Positions 1 to 9,990 of a stretch of DNA of 64,000 bases are shown here, piece after piece. How positions within the stretch are numbered: the first letter of the stretch is position 1; each line of letters opens with the position of its first letter. This stretch comes from Amphimallon solstitiale. Taxonomy: Eukaryota > Arthropoda > Insecta > Coleoptera > Scarabaeidae. The notes beneath the pieces were generated by a model that saw only the letters and a list, made by a program, of their open reading frames with translations, did no database searches and was not told the DNA's origin. The stretch lies in assembly GCA_963170755.1 (NCBI GenBank), contig OY720683.1, positions 69,936,634 to 70,000,633 of the forward strand, written 5' to 3'. Position numbers and translations under genes: made by a program.

Positions 1-852
1 ATTCATCATAATATTGTTTTTACAGCAGAAATAAAAGAAAATAATAAGTTGGATTTCCTAGATTTATCTATATCCAAAGAAAATAGTAAATTAACTTTCA
101 ATATTTTTAGAAAAGCCACTTACACAGATGCGATTATCCCGTCAGATTCATTACACCCGTGGAAACACAAATTAGCCTTTTTTAATTCAATTATACATAG
201 GGCATTGAGTCTCCCACTAACTAAAGAACATCTTAATACAGAAATTTCAACTTTGAAACAAATAGCTTGTAACAACGGATATAATTCCAATATAGTAGAT
301 AGGGTTTTAACAACTAAATTAAAAAACAAAACAATCTATCAGATCTATCCTCAGGTAAAAACAACCAATAACAGTAAATATGTCTCTCTAACCTATTTTG
401 GAAACATTAGCGAAAATATAAGAAAAATTATTGAGAAAAATAACAAAGATTTAGTAATTGCTTTTAAACCACATAAGAAATTACAAGGGGTGTTGTTTAA
501 TGGTAAAGATACACAAAATAAGTTAGCCAAATCAGTGGTCTATAAATTAGTTTGTAATGATTGTAAAGGAGTATACATAGGTCAGACTGGCAGAAGTTTT
601 AACACAAGGATCAAAGAACACATAAGGAGTTATAGATTACAAAAAACAGATTCAACTTTTGCAAATCATTTAATAGAATATAACCATACCTTCTCAGAAA
701 ATAATATTAAAATTTTACATTACATTGATAAAGGATTAAAATTAAACCTTTTAGAAGCTTTAGAAATTTTTAAAACGAATAATAGATCAGATGAAATATT
801 ACTTAATGACCAAACTGATCTTTTGTATACGCCTCTATTTAAGGCTGTCTAA
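1..852 (+). CDS. Penelope-like element, C-terminal RT region and GIY-YIG endonuclease (5' partial)
   Basis: The reading frame is open from base 1 and is cut by the window edge. It ends at a TAA at 850-852. The first part has the KENNKLDFLDL block typical of the C-terminal side of PLE reverse transcriptases. The last ~90 residues form a GIY-YIG nuclease: a Y-K-L-V-C-N-D-C-K-G-V-Y-I-G-Q-T-G-R stretch followed by a conserved R-I-K-E-H. PLE proteins copy their RNA at a nick that this nuclease is thought to make. No stop or frameshift interrupts the visible part, so this copy is better preserved than the one at 1149. The catalytic RT core lies upstream of the window. Confidence 0.85.
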   Translation: MHHNIVFTAEIKENNKLDFLDLSISKENSKLTFNIFRKATYTDAIIPSDSLHPWKHKLAFFNSIIHRALSLPLTKEHLNTEISTLKQIACNNGYNSNIVDRVLTTKLKNKTIYQIYPQVKTTNNSKYVSLTYFGNISENIRKIIEKNNKDLVIAFKPHKKLQGVLFNGKDTQNKLAKSVVYKLVCNDCKGVYIGQTGRSFNTRIKEHIRSYRLQKTDSTFANHLIEYNHTFSENNIKILHYIDKGLKLNLLEALEIFKTNNRSDEILLNDQTDLLYTPLFKAV

Positions 853-1141
853 GTCATATTATAACAGGATATTAATATAAAAGAGAGTTGGGAAATTTTG
901 TAACCGTATATCAATAATTTAAAATAGATTAGAATAATAGGTATTTAATTTGTAGTGTGTCTCAGATGTTACCAAATAAGATATATATATTACCATCAAT
1001 TATTGTAACTCTAGTTTGATAATGACATATAATGTCGAAACTGCAGTCACATAGTGATTAAAATAAAGTGAAGTTATTCAAAGTTTAATTCAGTGTTTTA
1101 TTTTACTTATATCCAGTATCATGAATCTTCACAAAGTAACA
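853..1141 (+). other. 3' tail of the first PLE with a degenerate hammerhead-like fold
   Basis: Noncoding. At 1011-1060 there is a possible helix (GACAT/ATGTC, 3-base loop) followed directly by GAAAC, a short AC/GT hairpin and then GTC. This is the order of helix II, the GAAA core strand, helix III and the cleavage triplet in type I hammerhead ribozymes. The expected CTGATGA strand is not recognisable, so self-cleavage is doubtful. Confidence 0.4.
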
Positions 1142-1148
1142 GCCGAAA

Positions 1149-2553
1149 GTGTTATATATCCAAAATTTAAAATTTACCATTGAAGTTGAAGAAAACAACA
1201 AACTAAATTTCCTTGATCTCACCATTTCTAATTTAAACAATAACTTAACTTACAATATTTACAGAAAACCTACAGACATACCTACTATAATCCCTTTCAA
1301 TTCACATCACCACCACACTCATAAATTTGCTGCTTTCCAATATTTCATTAATCGAGCTTTAAACTACCCTTTAGATCAAGATTCAAAAATTACTGAACTT
1401 AATTACATTTATAAACTTGCCTCAAACAATTATTTTAAAATTAAAGACATTGATAGCATTTTATATAAAACCTTACTAAAATTTAATCCCTTATATGGTA
1501 AAGAGAATAAACAACTTGTCATTTACAAACCCCTACCCTATAATGCTATCACTCTCAAATCTATAAACATATTACAGAAATATAACATTCAATCAGCCTT
1601 CACAACACACACCTAACTTTTCAAATTACTTAACAACTCTAAATTAATTAATAATGACATAATGAACGAGAGAGGGGTATACTCTATAGGTTGCTCTACT
1701 TGTAACAGTATATATATATATATATAATAATCAATAGTATGTATTCTTGGGTATGTGGTTTTTAGGTTAAAATTAAAAAAACATGATTACTGCTGACGTT
1801 TCGATGTTTATTCACATCTTTTTCAAAACTTATGCATATTAAAATAATTAAACGGTTACAGCACGTCACAAATTAAAAATAACTGGCTTAACATTAGCCA
1901 GTTGTATTGCAAATTATTACGAATTAAAAACAATAATAAAAATAATGTCATTATATCGACTGTATTTCCGAAAATGCATTTTCGGAAATACAGTCGATAT
2001 AATGACATTATTTTTATTATTGTTTTTAATTCGTAATAATTTGCAATACAACTGGCTAATGTTAAGCCAGTTATTTTTAATTTGTGACGTGCTGTAACCG
2101 TTTAATTATTTTAATATGCATAAGTTTTGAAAAAGATGTGAATAAACATCGAAACGTCAGCAGTAATCACGTTTTTTTAATTTTAACCTAAAAACCACAT
2201 ACCCAAGAATACATACTATTGATTATTATTAAAAGTGGTTAAGAAAAATAAACACACAATATATATATATATATATGGGTCAAACAGGTAGAACTTTACA
2301 TAAAAGAATTAAGGAACATAAAGTTCAACCTAACTCAAACATTTACAAACACAAAACAGAAACTGGTCACATTATAAATTACAATAGTCAAAAATTACTA
2401 CATAAATGTCATAAAAGCAAAAAATTAAATCTTCTGGAAATTTTAGAAATTGAAAAACATAAATTTAATCATAATTTATTAAATGACCAATTGGAACTTA
2501 CAGATAAGCCTATAGTTCTATATCTCAATATCCTGCACAACAAACATGTTTAG
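1149..2553 (+). pseudogene. Second PLE, RT C-terminus plus GIY-YIG domain, split by an insertion
   Basis: The first part (1149-1616) encodes the N-K-L-N-F-L-D-L block and neighbouring PLE RT C-terminal sequence. It then meets a stop; the family resemblance continues in other frames, so at least two frameshifts are present. At 1677-1720 the sequence encodes the first half of the nuclease motif (Y-S-I-G-C-S-T-C-N-S-I-Y). The second half (G-Q-T-G-R ... R-I-K-E-H-K) starts at 2275. Between them lies the palindromic insert at 1726-2227, so the GIY-YIG motif was cut inside a TA run that encoded its second Tyr-Ile. The C-terminus ends at 2553. It is a dead copy. Confidence 0.8.
1726..2227. mobile_element. 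502-bp near-perfect palindrome made of two inverted PLE-type tails
   Basis: The centre lies between 1976 and 1977 (AAAATG/CATTTT). Arms of ~251 bp pair end to end without net indels; I noticed one mismatch (CATG against CACG near 1784/2170). Each arm carries the tail motif ACATCGAAACGTCAGC and ends in ACCCAAGAATACATA. The same motif recurs in single copy near 55795-55870, so the palindrome looks like two head-to-head copies of a short PLE-derived tail. It is flanked on both sides by (TA)n, and about 30 extra bases follow the right arm before the TA run. Confidence 0.85.
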
Positions 2554-2981
2554 TTGGTTGCCTATATTATATTTTCTCTCTTTATAATTCTAACACTCAT
2601 ATTTATAGTTATTTTTAAGTTTATTTTTATTAGGTTACCTACCACCTAACTAATTTGACTTTTCACCTCACATCCACCTGTTGTTTCAGCTTCCAACCCA
2701 GTAATACGGTTTACTGTTTAAACTCCCTTTTCCCTCTTCCTTTTTTGAATTTAACATAAAATCTAAATGTACCCATCCAAAATTCCCATTCCATTAATTT
2801 AATTATATTTAAATCATTCCTCTATTATAAGTTTTATATAGTTTTACAATTATTAAATTTTCATATAACATTAATTACGTCGTTATAACAGATGAACATT
2901 TAAATGTCAAATACTTTAGGATTTATTGACTGTAAGTATTTAACCTTTTATTTTTAGCTTCTCTTAATTGTAACATTGTAG
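2554..2981 (+). other. 3' noncoding part of the second PLE
   Basis: There is no ORF of note. AT-rich sequence joins the GIY-YIG stop to the hammerhead-like motif at 2982. I see no other structure. Confidence 0.4.
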
Positions 2982-3024
2982 ATTCTAGCTGATGATGGCT
3001 TTAAGCCGAAACATGTTCTAGAGT
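2982..3024 (+). ncRNA. Hammerhead-ribozyme-like motif, type I, minimal helix III
   Basis: Helix I can form from ATTCTAG (2982-2988) and CTAGAGT (3018-3024), 7 pairs including one G-T. The core strand CTGATGA is at 2989-2995. Helix II is GGCT/AGCC (2997-3007), with one extra T before it. GAA is at 3008-3010. Helix III is only AC/GT around a 2-base loop (3011-3016), and the predicted cleavage is after T3017. Hammerheads with very short helix III are known from PLEs and retrozymes, where they may act as dimers. The extra T before helix II is unusual and lowers confidence in activity. Confidence 0.6.
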
Positions 3025-3148
3025 ATTTTAAATAAATTTTTGGAAGTTTTAAAGAGGATAATTTACCCTAATTATATTTTTTTGTTTTTACATTTTTGTG
3101 TGAAGTAGGTAGTTACAGTATATTGAATTTTACTTCAGTTTCTCTAGA

Positions 3149-3188
3149 ACTCCTGATGATGCCGGAAGGCGAAATGTATACATTGAGT
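3149..3188 (+). ncRNA. Second hammerhead-ribozyme-like motif
   Basis: CTGATGA lies at 3153-3159. Helix II is GCC/GGC around GGAA (3161-3170), again preceded by one extra T. GAAA is at 3171-3174. Helix III comes from the self-complementary ATGTATACAT (3174-3183). The predicted cleavage is after T3184, and helix I is ACTC (3149-3152) with GAGT (3185-3188). It differs in sequence from the motif 160 bp upstream but has the same architecture, which argues against chance. It probably belongs to the tail of a third PLE copy. Confidence 0.6.
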
Positions 3189-3966
3189 GTTTAATTATAC
3201 ATATTTGTGTGTTTTATTTGTTATTACTTGCTTATATTTCTTTATTCACCATAAAAATGCATTTGGATAAAGCACTCATACAACTGTAAATAAATGTGCA
3301 CCTAATTTTAATCAAAATACTACCGAAAACTGCAAATTGAGTAAAATTGGTGGGTGCTTGAGTTCTTTTTTCTATTTTTTTCTGAACTCGTCATCGAAAA
3401 ATCTACAAACATCAGTGTTTATTTATCGGACAACTTTTCCATCTCAAGCCTGTGTAATAAATTGGAAAGTATACTAAATGAAAACATTCGACAGACGTTT
3501 AATTGTAAACTTGCATGTAAAGTTAGTTATATTAAGTTAAACAATTACTCACTATATCTAACATTAAGTACTTACACATTAATTTAAGGAAAGATGCTAT
3601 GCATACAAGTAATTGCTATTCACACAAGTTTTGGTATTTGAATTTTAAATGTTATTACTGTTTGTGCGCGTCAGGCTTGCTATACATTTCTCATGTTTAC
3701 CTTACCATTTTGCAAATAGACTTGCGGAAGAGACAGCGGAAATATTTAAAGTACCTATGCCGGGCTTGCTTTGAAATATTACCCGGAGGAGTTACGTTAT
3801 ATAAATAATTCTGCAAACACAAAATTAATAATAATTGAATAATTAGGCAAGTCTGCGATACAGAGGACATCAAAGAAATAATTATTTCCTTTTCCAAACA
3901 GTCAATCGAAAATGAAATAGAAATTACTAATTAATCTAAGTTGTCCACTTTCATAATTAATATACA
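3189..3966. other. No recognisable gene
   Basis: AT-rich sequence with short ORFs on both strands that resemble nothing I know. I see no repeat or terminal inverted sequence here. Confidence 0.4.
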
Positions 3967-4854
3967 CTACCCTCTAAAAAATCTGAAATGGAAAAGGGTG
4001 TCGTAATACGTCATTTTAAAGGTCTTTTGAACCAGTACATTCTGGCGTTTAGTTTTTCAAAATGGATCGATTTATTTTGAAGATTTAAAAAAAAATCTTT
4101 TGGTTTGTTTTGTTTTGTATTTTTAGCTAGTTAATCTATTTGAGGAGCATCGGAACGAAAGCCAAATACTAAAAACTTTTATAAATTTCTCAAGAACATG
4201 GAAAATAAATAGTTTATTATATTATACTTGATAAGGACGAATTACATTTTCAACACGATGGAGTTTCTCCTCACTAAGATCTTCCATTACGGCGCGCCGG
4301 TTAGACAATGGATTTCCAAATAAATGGATAGGACGAAGAGGACATATAGAATGGCCAGCTATATAGGTTGATTTGGCACTACTACACTTTTTTCTATGGG
4401 GTTATTTAAAGCCTTTTGTATTTACCCCTGAACCTCAAAATTTAGAAGAACTTCATCAGAGGATTAATGCAACCTGCCGCGCGCTGTGAAATTCAATGAG
4501 ATGTTTGTGAAAACGTACGCCGCACTCTTGAACAATGGCTATACCATTCTTTAGCGATCAATGGACAATATTCTGAACAATTATTGGATTGAATATTTCT
4601 GCAAAAAAATATTTGAATTCTTAAATAACTTTAAAAACAAAAATAAAAGAAGTGAAGCAGTTAAAGTGCGTTTGAATAATAGATATTTAACTTTAAAACA
4701 AAAAATTAGACAAATCAAAAGATTTTATTAAAAATTTTCAAAAGAAATCGATCAATTTCAAAAAAGTAAACGCCAAAATTTACTGCTTCAAAAAGGCCTT
4801 TAAAATGGTGTATTACTCGATGCCCCTTACCATTTAAAAATTTTAAGGGGGTAG
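3967..4854 (+). mobile_element. Decayed mariner-like element with ~100-bp terminal inverted repeats
   Basis: The left end (CTACCCTCTAAAAAAT...) and the reverse complement of the right end (CTACCCCCTTAAAATT...) align for roughly 100 bp. They share the stretches CATTTTAAAGG and TTTGGCGTTTA-like blocks. The element encloses a degraded transposase fragment at 4246-4592. Its length (888 bp) shows that most of the transposase gene is missing. I could not settle the TA target duplication at the two ends. Confidence 0.7.
4246..4592 (+). pseudogene. Mariner-like transposase, C-terminal fragment
   Basis: Read across several frames, the sequence gives F-Q/N-H-D-G, then V-R-x-W-L-D-like, W-I-G-R-R-G-H-I-E-W-P-A, F-L/F-x-W-G-Y/L, and later E-P-Q-N-L-E-E-L-H-Q-R-I. 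This is the segment from the second catalytic Asp to the C-terminus of insect mariner-like (IS630 superfamily) transposases. Stops and frameshifts are frequent. The end reads E-Q-L-L-D. It cannot be functional. Confidence 0.6.
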
Positions 4855-5004
4855 CTCCCGGGGGCAAGGGGTTAAAGTGGGTGAGTCAATTTTTGCATCA
4901 AGAAATGGCCCCCACGGTAATACTTCATACGTATTTCAACCAAATTTTTGTAGACTTTCAGATTTCCAAATACTTAGGGTAGGAAGTTTCGAACTGAACA
5001 CGCT

Positions 5005-5391
5005 GTAAATAGAATGCTTAATTTACGACATATTTAATAGCTATTCGATAAAAGTAAAGGTATTTTTTCCAGTCCGAATTTTATTTTATTTTTGTATACA
5101 AAAGGTATTGAAAATTAAGTTCTAAATACTTTTATACGCTTAATGTACCTACCTAGAAAGCATGACTTGCGATATATTTGAAAAAACTGATTTTTGATCA
5201 GAGTAATAGGCCTACTTCGTGTAGGAATTACAACACACACACACACACTGACAGACACACAGAAACACAAAAAATTTTTAAATACTAACTTTTCGGGATC
5301 AGGGGACTTTATTCAGATGGACATCTGCAAAAATCTGGGGGTCGAAAATTTTCGTCGTCACAATACTTTCTTATACTATGTATAAGAAAGT
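5005..5391 (-). repeat. Dispersed CA-bearing element, truncated copy
   Basis: It shares order and wording with the copies at 12420-13376 and 19335-20205. These include TACAAAAGGTATTGAAAAT, an AGCATGACTTGCGA block, a (CA)n run at 5231-5251, the CAGGGGAC...GACATCTGCAAAAATCT block, and an end in TATAAGAAAGTAAAAG. About half the element is missing on the left. It is noncoding; the class is unknown to me. Confidence 0.6.
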
Positions 5392-5594
5392 AAAAGTAAT
5401 TTCTTTTAATTATGAAATGTTTTCTGAATTTTTTATGTAATATTCAAACTTTTTGCTGACATCCTGTTCTTTTAATTCCTTGGTGGGTTTAATTATCTTC
5501 TTTCAAAAAGGAAAATAATAATAATCTCACCCGTCTCATAATTTATGAAAGATATCATATTAGACCTCAACGGAAGTCAGTTTTAAGTTATTTT

Positions 5595-6247
5595 AAGCCT
5601 TCGAGATTTTTGCAAATGTCCATGTTTTAAAGTCCCCTAATACCGAAAAAATAGTTTTTAAACAATCTCATTATATGTGTGTGTGTGTGTTAGTATCTGT
5701 CTGTGTATCAACAGTAGCGGTCAAATGACTATAGCTACCAATTCTAAACTTATATCTACTATCTAATATTGGTAAAATTCGATTCTTTTATTGAAGTAAA
5801 ATCTAAATTTTAAAAAGTATAATCTCTTTCTTGAAATCTGATTAAATTTTCAGTGAAATGGGTAGACCGAAAGTAGTAGTTCTCTTCAACAAAAAAATCG
5901 AATTTAACAAAATTACTTCAATTACTATGTTTACGCAAATTTATAAAGAATTTAAATGTACCTACTCAAAAACAGATTTGAGAAAAACAAAATTATTAAA
6001 AAAGTGTTTCGAAATTCCTACCACAAATAGGTGCTTTTACACTACAAAAATCAGTTTTTTACGAATATCACGTAAGTCATGCTTTCTAGGTAGGTATATA
6101 ACGAGTATAAAAGTATTTAAAGCTTAACTTTCAATACCTTTTGTATAAAAAAAAAAATTAAAATTGGGACCGGAAGAAAAATTTTTAATTCATCGAATGA
6201 CGATTTATTGCATATATCTATGTCGTAAATTATGCATTCTGTATATA
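5595..6247 (+). repeat. Dispersed CA-bearing element, left half (continues at 9650)
   Basis: It starts with TTCGAGATTTTTGCAAATG, has the (TG)n block at 5676-5692 and the GCGGTCAAATGACTATAG block, then runs to ATGCATTCTGTATATA. There it is cut by the insertion at 6248-9649. The matching uninterrupted sequence is seen in the copy at 12420-13376 around 13015-13040, which shows that the two halves were once joined. Confidence 0.65.
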
Positions 6248-6288
6248 GGGTGTTTCGGAATTCCACGGCACTATTCTGCCCAACTCTG

Positions 6289-6765
6289 GAAAAAGGCAAT
6301 AACTAACAAAAAATTGAAAATTTACTTTTTGATATTTTTGGGTTGATAAGGTAATTTTGCATCTATTTTCAACATAAAAAAGCAGTAAATGTAACCAGAA
6401 ATAGATAAAAAATGCATAAAACACTTACTGCCAATATCAAATTTCCTAATAATACAATAAATAAAAGCAGCAGGTGCACAATACTCAGTATAAAGGCAGT
6501 ATGTGATATCGAATCAATAGATACTCCGTTTGTAATATGCATTTAATTGTGCAAAAAATCTTATTTGCATATTAATATGGCAGTAAGTATATTTTACAAT
6601 GAAAAAAAGCAGCAATTATCTAACCAATTTCAGTTACTCCTTTTTTACATTCTATTTGATTATTAACCAGAAGAAGAAATTCAATGGAAATAAACAGTAA
6701 CCATAAACTAGACAGCAGTTACTGCTTTTATACGTCAAAACCGTCGTAGATGCTGCTTTTTACAA
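6289..6765. repeat. Left subterminal cluster of RGCAGTA motifs
   Basis: Copies in either orientation include AAAAAGCAGTAAATG, CACTTACTGCCAATA, AAAGGCAGTATGTG, ATGGCAGTAAGTAT, AAAAAAGCAGCAA and GCAGTTACTGCTTTTA. The spacing is irregular, about 30-110 bp. Such clusters often bind the transposase; that role is inference here. Confidence 0.65.
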
Positions 6766-6949
6766 TGCAGCTGTGCGTTTTTGAAACACGCCACACATCG
6801 ACACCAGGGAATTATTTAACAGCTAACCTTGTCTAGATGTTGTTGACAGATTGTAGTTATTTTTTATATTTATTTCATTTGTCAAATATAACTTTTGATT
6901 ATTAACAAATACTGTTTAAATACCCTTTAGGTTAACAAGAATTCAGCGT

Positions 6950-8649
6950 ATTTTAAAGAGAGCGAAGAAACAGCAACAACATTCCGACTCGGAAAGAGAT
7001 ATTATACAGGATCAGAAAAATCCTAGGACACTCATTGACGATGCTTTGGAACATGATATCATAATTGCCGATGAAATAGGTGAGTGTATTGAGAGAACTT
7101 TCGACGGGCAATTCATGAAAAATACTGGTCACTTTCATGGATGCAACAAAGAAGTTTCATTTTGAATTCCTGTTCTCGCATGTCTGTGAAAAGAAGATCC
7201 ACGGCAACTGATTCTCAAAGAAATGCTACTTTTATATTCCAATTAAAAGGAAATAATGAAAAGTTAACTGATGTGTGTAAAACATATTACTTAATGACAC
7301 TGGGCAATCACAAGAAAAATTACAAAATAGTCTTCAATGTTTTACATAAATCAGCGCCTGGTGCAATTATTCCGGAATCTGATGGAAGAGGAAAAGCACC
7401 AAACCCTAAAAAGATTGATAGGCAAGCAATAATGACACATCTAAATAGCTTCCATCCAACATATCTCACTACAGGCGTGAAGACGCCCCACGAGTAAGGT
7501 ATTTACCACGCGACATTTCGGTCGCTTTCATGCATAAAGACTTCGTTGAAAAATGTCCCCAACATAATTGCTCCTATGAAGCATATCGAAAAATTATTTT
7601 TCAGGAGAACATCAGGTTTACGAAGCTCGGGCATGAAGAATGCGAGACTTGCGAGGTTATGCATCTACATAATCCTGATCATGAAAAAAAAAACCTTAAC
7701 CCGGATTGCGATCAATGTCAGAAATTGAAAAAACATATAGACAGAGCAAACATTGCAAGATCTTTGTACAGAAAACATGAAGAAACAACATTCGATCCAA
7801 AAACTGTCTGTGTGTCTGCAGATCTAGAAAAAAATATTATGTTGCCTCGTATGGAAGATTTCAAAAAACTGCTGTTTATCCCAAGAATTATATCCTACAA
7901 TGAAACCTTCGTGCCAGTAGGGAGAAATACAATAAAGAAGACATCACTCACTTTCGCAGCATTATGGCATGAAGCAATCAGAGGTAGAGGAAAAGAGGAA
8001 TTGATAAGCACATTTAATGCTTTTTTTTTTGCAAAACAGAGATGCGGAAAATTTTATATTTTGGCTCGACAACTGCGCGGCGCAAAATAAAAACTTGGCC
8101 TTCATCTCTTTTTTGGTTTACATAGTTAATTCTGCAAAAGTAGCAGCTAAATCTGTAGAGATACATTATTTTGAGCCAGGTCATACTTTTATGTCGGCGG
8201 ACTCTGTGCATCATCAAATAGAGTTATCCTTACGTCGTCGGAAGAAAACTTGCGATTTCAATGATTTTGTGACTGCAGTGCAAAAAGAGAACAGCGGAAA
8301 GATGATAACAAAAATTATTAACCCTAGTGATTTCTATACTTTCGGTAACAAGTAAGAGAAACGGCAAGGGAAGCACCAAAGTATTTCTCTCAGATATTGT
8401 TTACTTAAAAACCGTATGAGGATCTTTTCAGCTGGAATATAAGACAAGTTTTTTGGACGAATAGACAAAGCAACAGGACTTTTTGAAAAATCATGTTTTA
8501 AAGAACAAAGTTTTTCCTGAACCAACCTGCTACGTACAACCTTGCGGAATAGCAGAAGATAGAAAATCGACCATTATAAAAAAAACCTTCTGGAATTAAT
8601 GGAAGACAATAGAAAAGATTTTTGGTTGAACCTGCGAGTTAGAGATTAA
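6950..8649 (+). pseudogene. DDE-type transposase of the D-N-C-x-x-Q-N-K family, decayed
   Basis: The reading frame is spread over 7141-7497, 7530-8050 and 8017-8355, and the C-terminus ends at 8647-8649. Family blocks in order are: Cys-rich C-x2-C-x-V pairs near 7650-7720; V-S-A-D-L-E-K, probably the first acidic block; A-L-W-H-E-A with R-G-R-G-K-E-E; L-D-N-C-A-A-Q-N-K-N; and G-H-T-F-M-S-A-D-S-V-H-H. At least three frame breaks exist, one in the T run at 8022-8032. It matches the better-preserved gene at 51818 block for block. In insects such proteins are annotated as uncharacterised (I think DUF7869). Confidence 0.65.
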
Positions 8650-8744
8650 TCTTGTTTCACATCAATGTGATTTTTGATTTATTATATTCTTAAATAAATT
8701 TTTCCATTAAAAATTATATTGCGATTTTTTTCTGATATTGTTTT

Positions 8745-9062
8745 GCGCTGCTTTCCAATATAAACAAGCAGTATCTTCCAATCAAAGAGTTAAAAAGCAG
8801 TAGGTGCCACTTACTGCCATCTGACTACCTTCTGCATCATAGGATATGAATATAAAAAGGCAGTATCTGCTTTTACTTAGAAAAAATAAATAATTTGCAA
8901 GTAATTTTCACTGATTACATATTTTTAAATGTTTTTACTACTAATAATAAATAGTACAACAAGTTATGCTTTTGAAATTCGTCAAATCACAGCTCAAAAG
9001 TATTTGCAACTTTTCCACCATTTCATAATTTTTTAGATACTGCTTTTCTCCATAGTTGGGCA
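8745..9062. repeat. Right subterminal cluster of RGCAGTA motifs
   Basis: Copies include GCGCTGCTTTCC, AAGCAGTATCTTCC, AAAAAGCAGTAGGTG, CACTTACTGCCATC, AAAAAGGCAGTATCTGC and ATACTGCTTTTCTCC. They mirror the cluster at the left end of the same element. Confidence 0.65.
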
Positions 9063-9063
9063 G

Positions 9064-9630
9064 TATTGTAGGTACTTGTTCTCCAACATAAAATAAACAA
9101 AAAAGTCCATATAAACACATGTCTCAAATTAATTTATTACAAAGATATTGGAGCAGAAAGATATTTATTTAATAATACAACATCCAAACGAACTGTTTAA
9201 AGTCGCCACCGTTTTGTTGAATGCAGCATTCAGCACGACAAATTCATTCTTTCTTGGCACTTCGTATAGCATGAGGATAATCTTTGATAGTTGCTGAGGC
9301 TTCCACGACGCGATTACTAAACTACCGATCTAACGGCGTTAGATCGGGAGATTGGGATTCATCAGAGTATAGTAATCGAGTCGTGGAAGCCGCAGCAACT
9401 ATCAAGAATCATCCTGATGCTATACGATGTGTTAAAGAAGCATGAATTTGTCGTGCTGAATGCTGCATTCAACAAAACGGTGGCCACTTTAAACAGTTCT
9501 TTTGGATGTTGTACTGTTAAATAAATATCTTTATGCTCCAATATTTTAGTAATAAATTAATTTGAGACATATGTTTATATGGACTTTTTTGTTTATTTTA
9601 TGCTGGAGAACAAGTACCTACAATAGTGCC
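9064..9630. repeat. ~560-bp palindrome built from mariner 3' ends
   Basis: The arms run from GGTACTTGTTCTCCA near 9071 to its complement near 9618. The centre is at about 9336 (CGATCTAAC-GGC-GTTAGATCG). There is a net shift of ~17 bp from small indels. Each arm reads as the C-terminus of a mariner-like transposase (C-I-Q-Q-N-G-G-H-F block) followed by its untranslated end. The structure is therefore two head-to-head 3' ends of one mariner. Confidence 0.75.
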
Positions 9631-9649
9631 GTGCAATTCCGAAACACCC

Positions 9650-9990
9650 GGTATATTTATGGAGAGTATAAAAGTACTTAGATTTGGATTTGGAATATTT
9701 TTTTATAAATAAAATTTCAAAATTCGGACAGGCAGCAGCACTTTTACTCTTAACGAGTAGCACTTCTTTTCGAATATCTTGCAAAGAATGCATTCTATAG
9801 AGATTTATTAAAAGAATAGAAATACTTAAAATAAAATTTTGAATAATTTTTGTATAAAAAAATCGTTAAATTTGGACGTAAAGTAACTTACTTACTTAAA
9901 CTTAAACTTAAGTTTATTTTTTTCAGAAGATAAAAGTATTTAAAACTTAATGTAGTAGTGTAGCGGCCACACCTCATTTTTTCAGTATTG
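9650..9990 (+). repeat. Dispersed CA-bearing element, right half
   Basis: This continues the copy begun at 5595. It has GAGTATAAAAGTACTTAGA, the AAATTTCAAAATTCGGAC block, and the terminal GGCCACACCTCATTTTTTC, which matches the ends at 13376 and 19335. Confidence 0.65.

Larger units (their letters stand above)
6276..9063 (+). mobile_element. 2788-bp DDE-type DNA transposon with TATT target duplication
   Basis: Terminal repeats are CTGCCCAACTCTGGAAAAAG (left) and the reverse complement CTGCCCAACTATGGAGAAAA (right). TATT stands on both sides (6272-6275 and 9064-9067). It was inserted into the outer foldback element: removing it and one TATT restores CACTATTGTAGG, which matches the mirrored arm. 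Both ends hold many copies of an AAAAGCAGTA-type motif. The interior holds a decayed transposase gene of the same family as 51818-53636. The superfamily may be Sola (known for 4-bp targets), but this is from memory and untested. Confidence 0.7.
6248..9649. mobile_element. Mariner-derived foldback element (outer), carrying a nested DDE element
   Basis: The ends are inverted: GGGTGTTTCGGAATTCCACG on the left and the reverse complement GGGTGTTTCGGAATTGCACG on the right, continuing as GCACTATT. Flanks GTATATA and GTATATTTA suggest a 4-bp TA-rich target duplication, though the exact base is ambiguous. Without the nested element (6276-9063) and one TATT copy, the outer element is ~610 bp. It is almost entirely palindromic. 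Confidence 0.75.

Noticed and set aside
5231..5251. CA microsatellite as an independent locus
   Set aside because: The same run occurs at the same place in other copies of the dispersed element, so it travels with that element.
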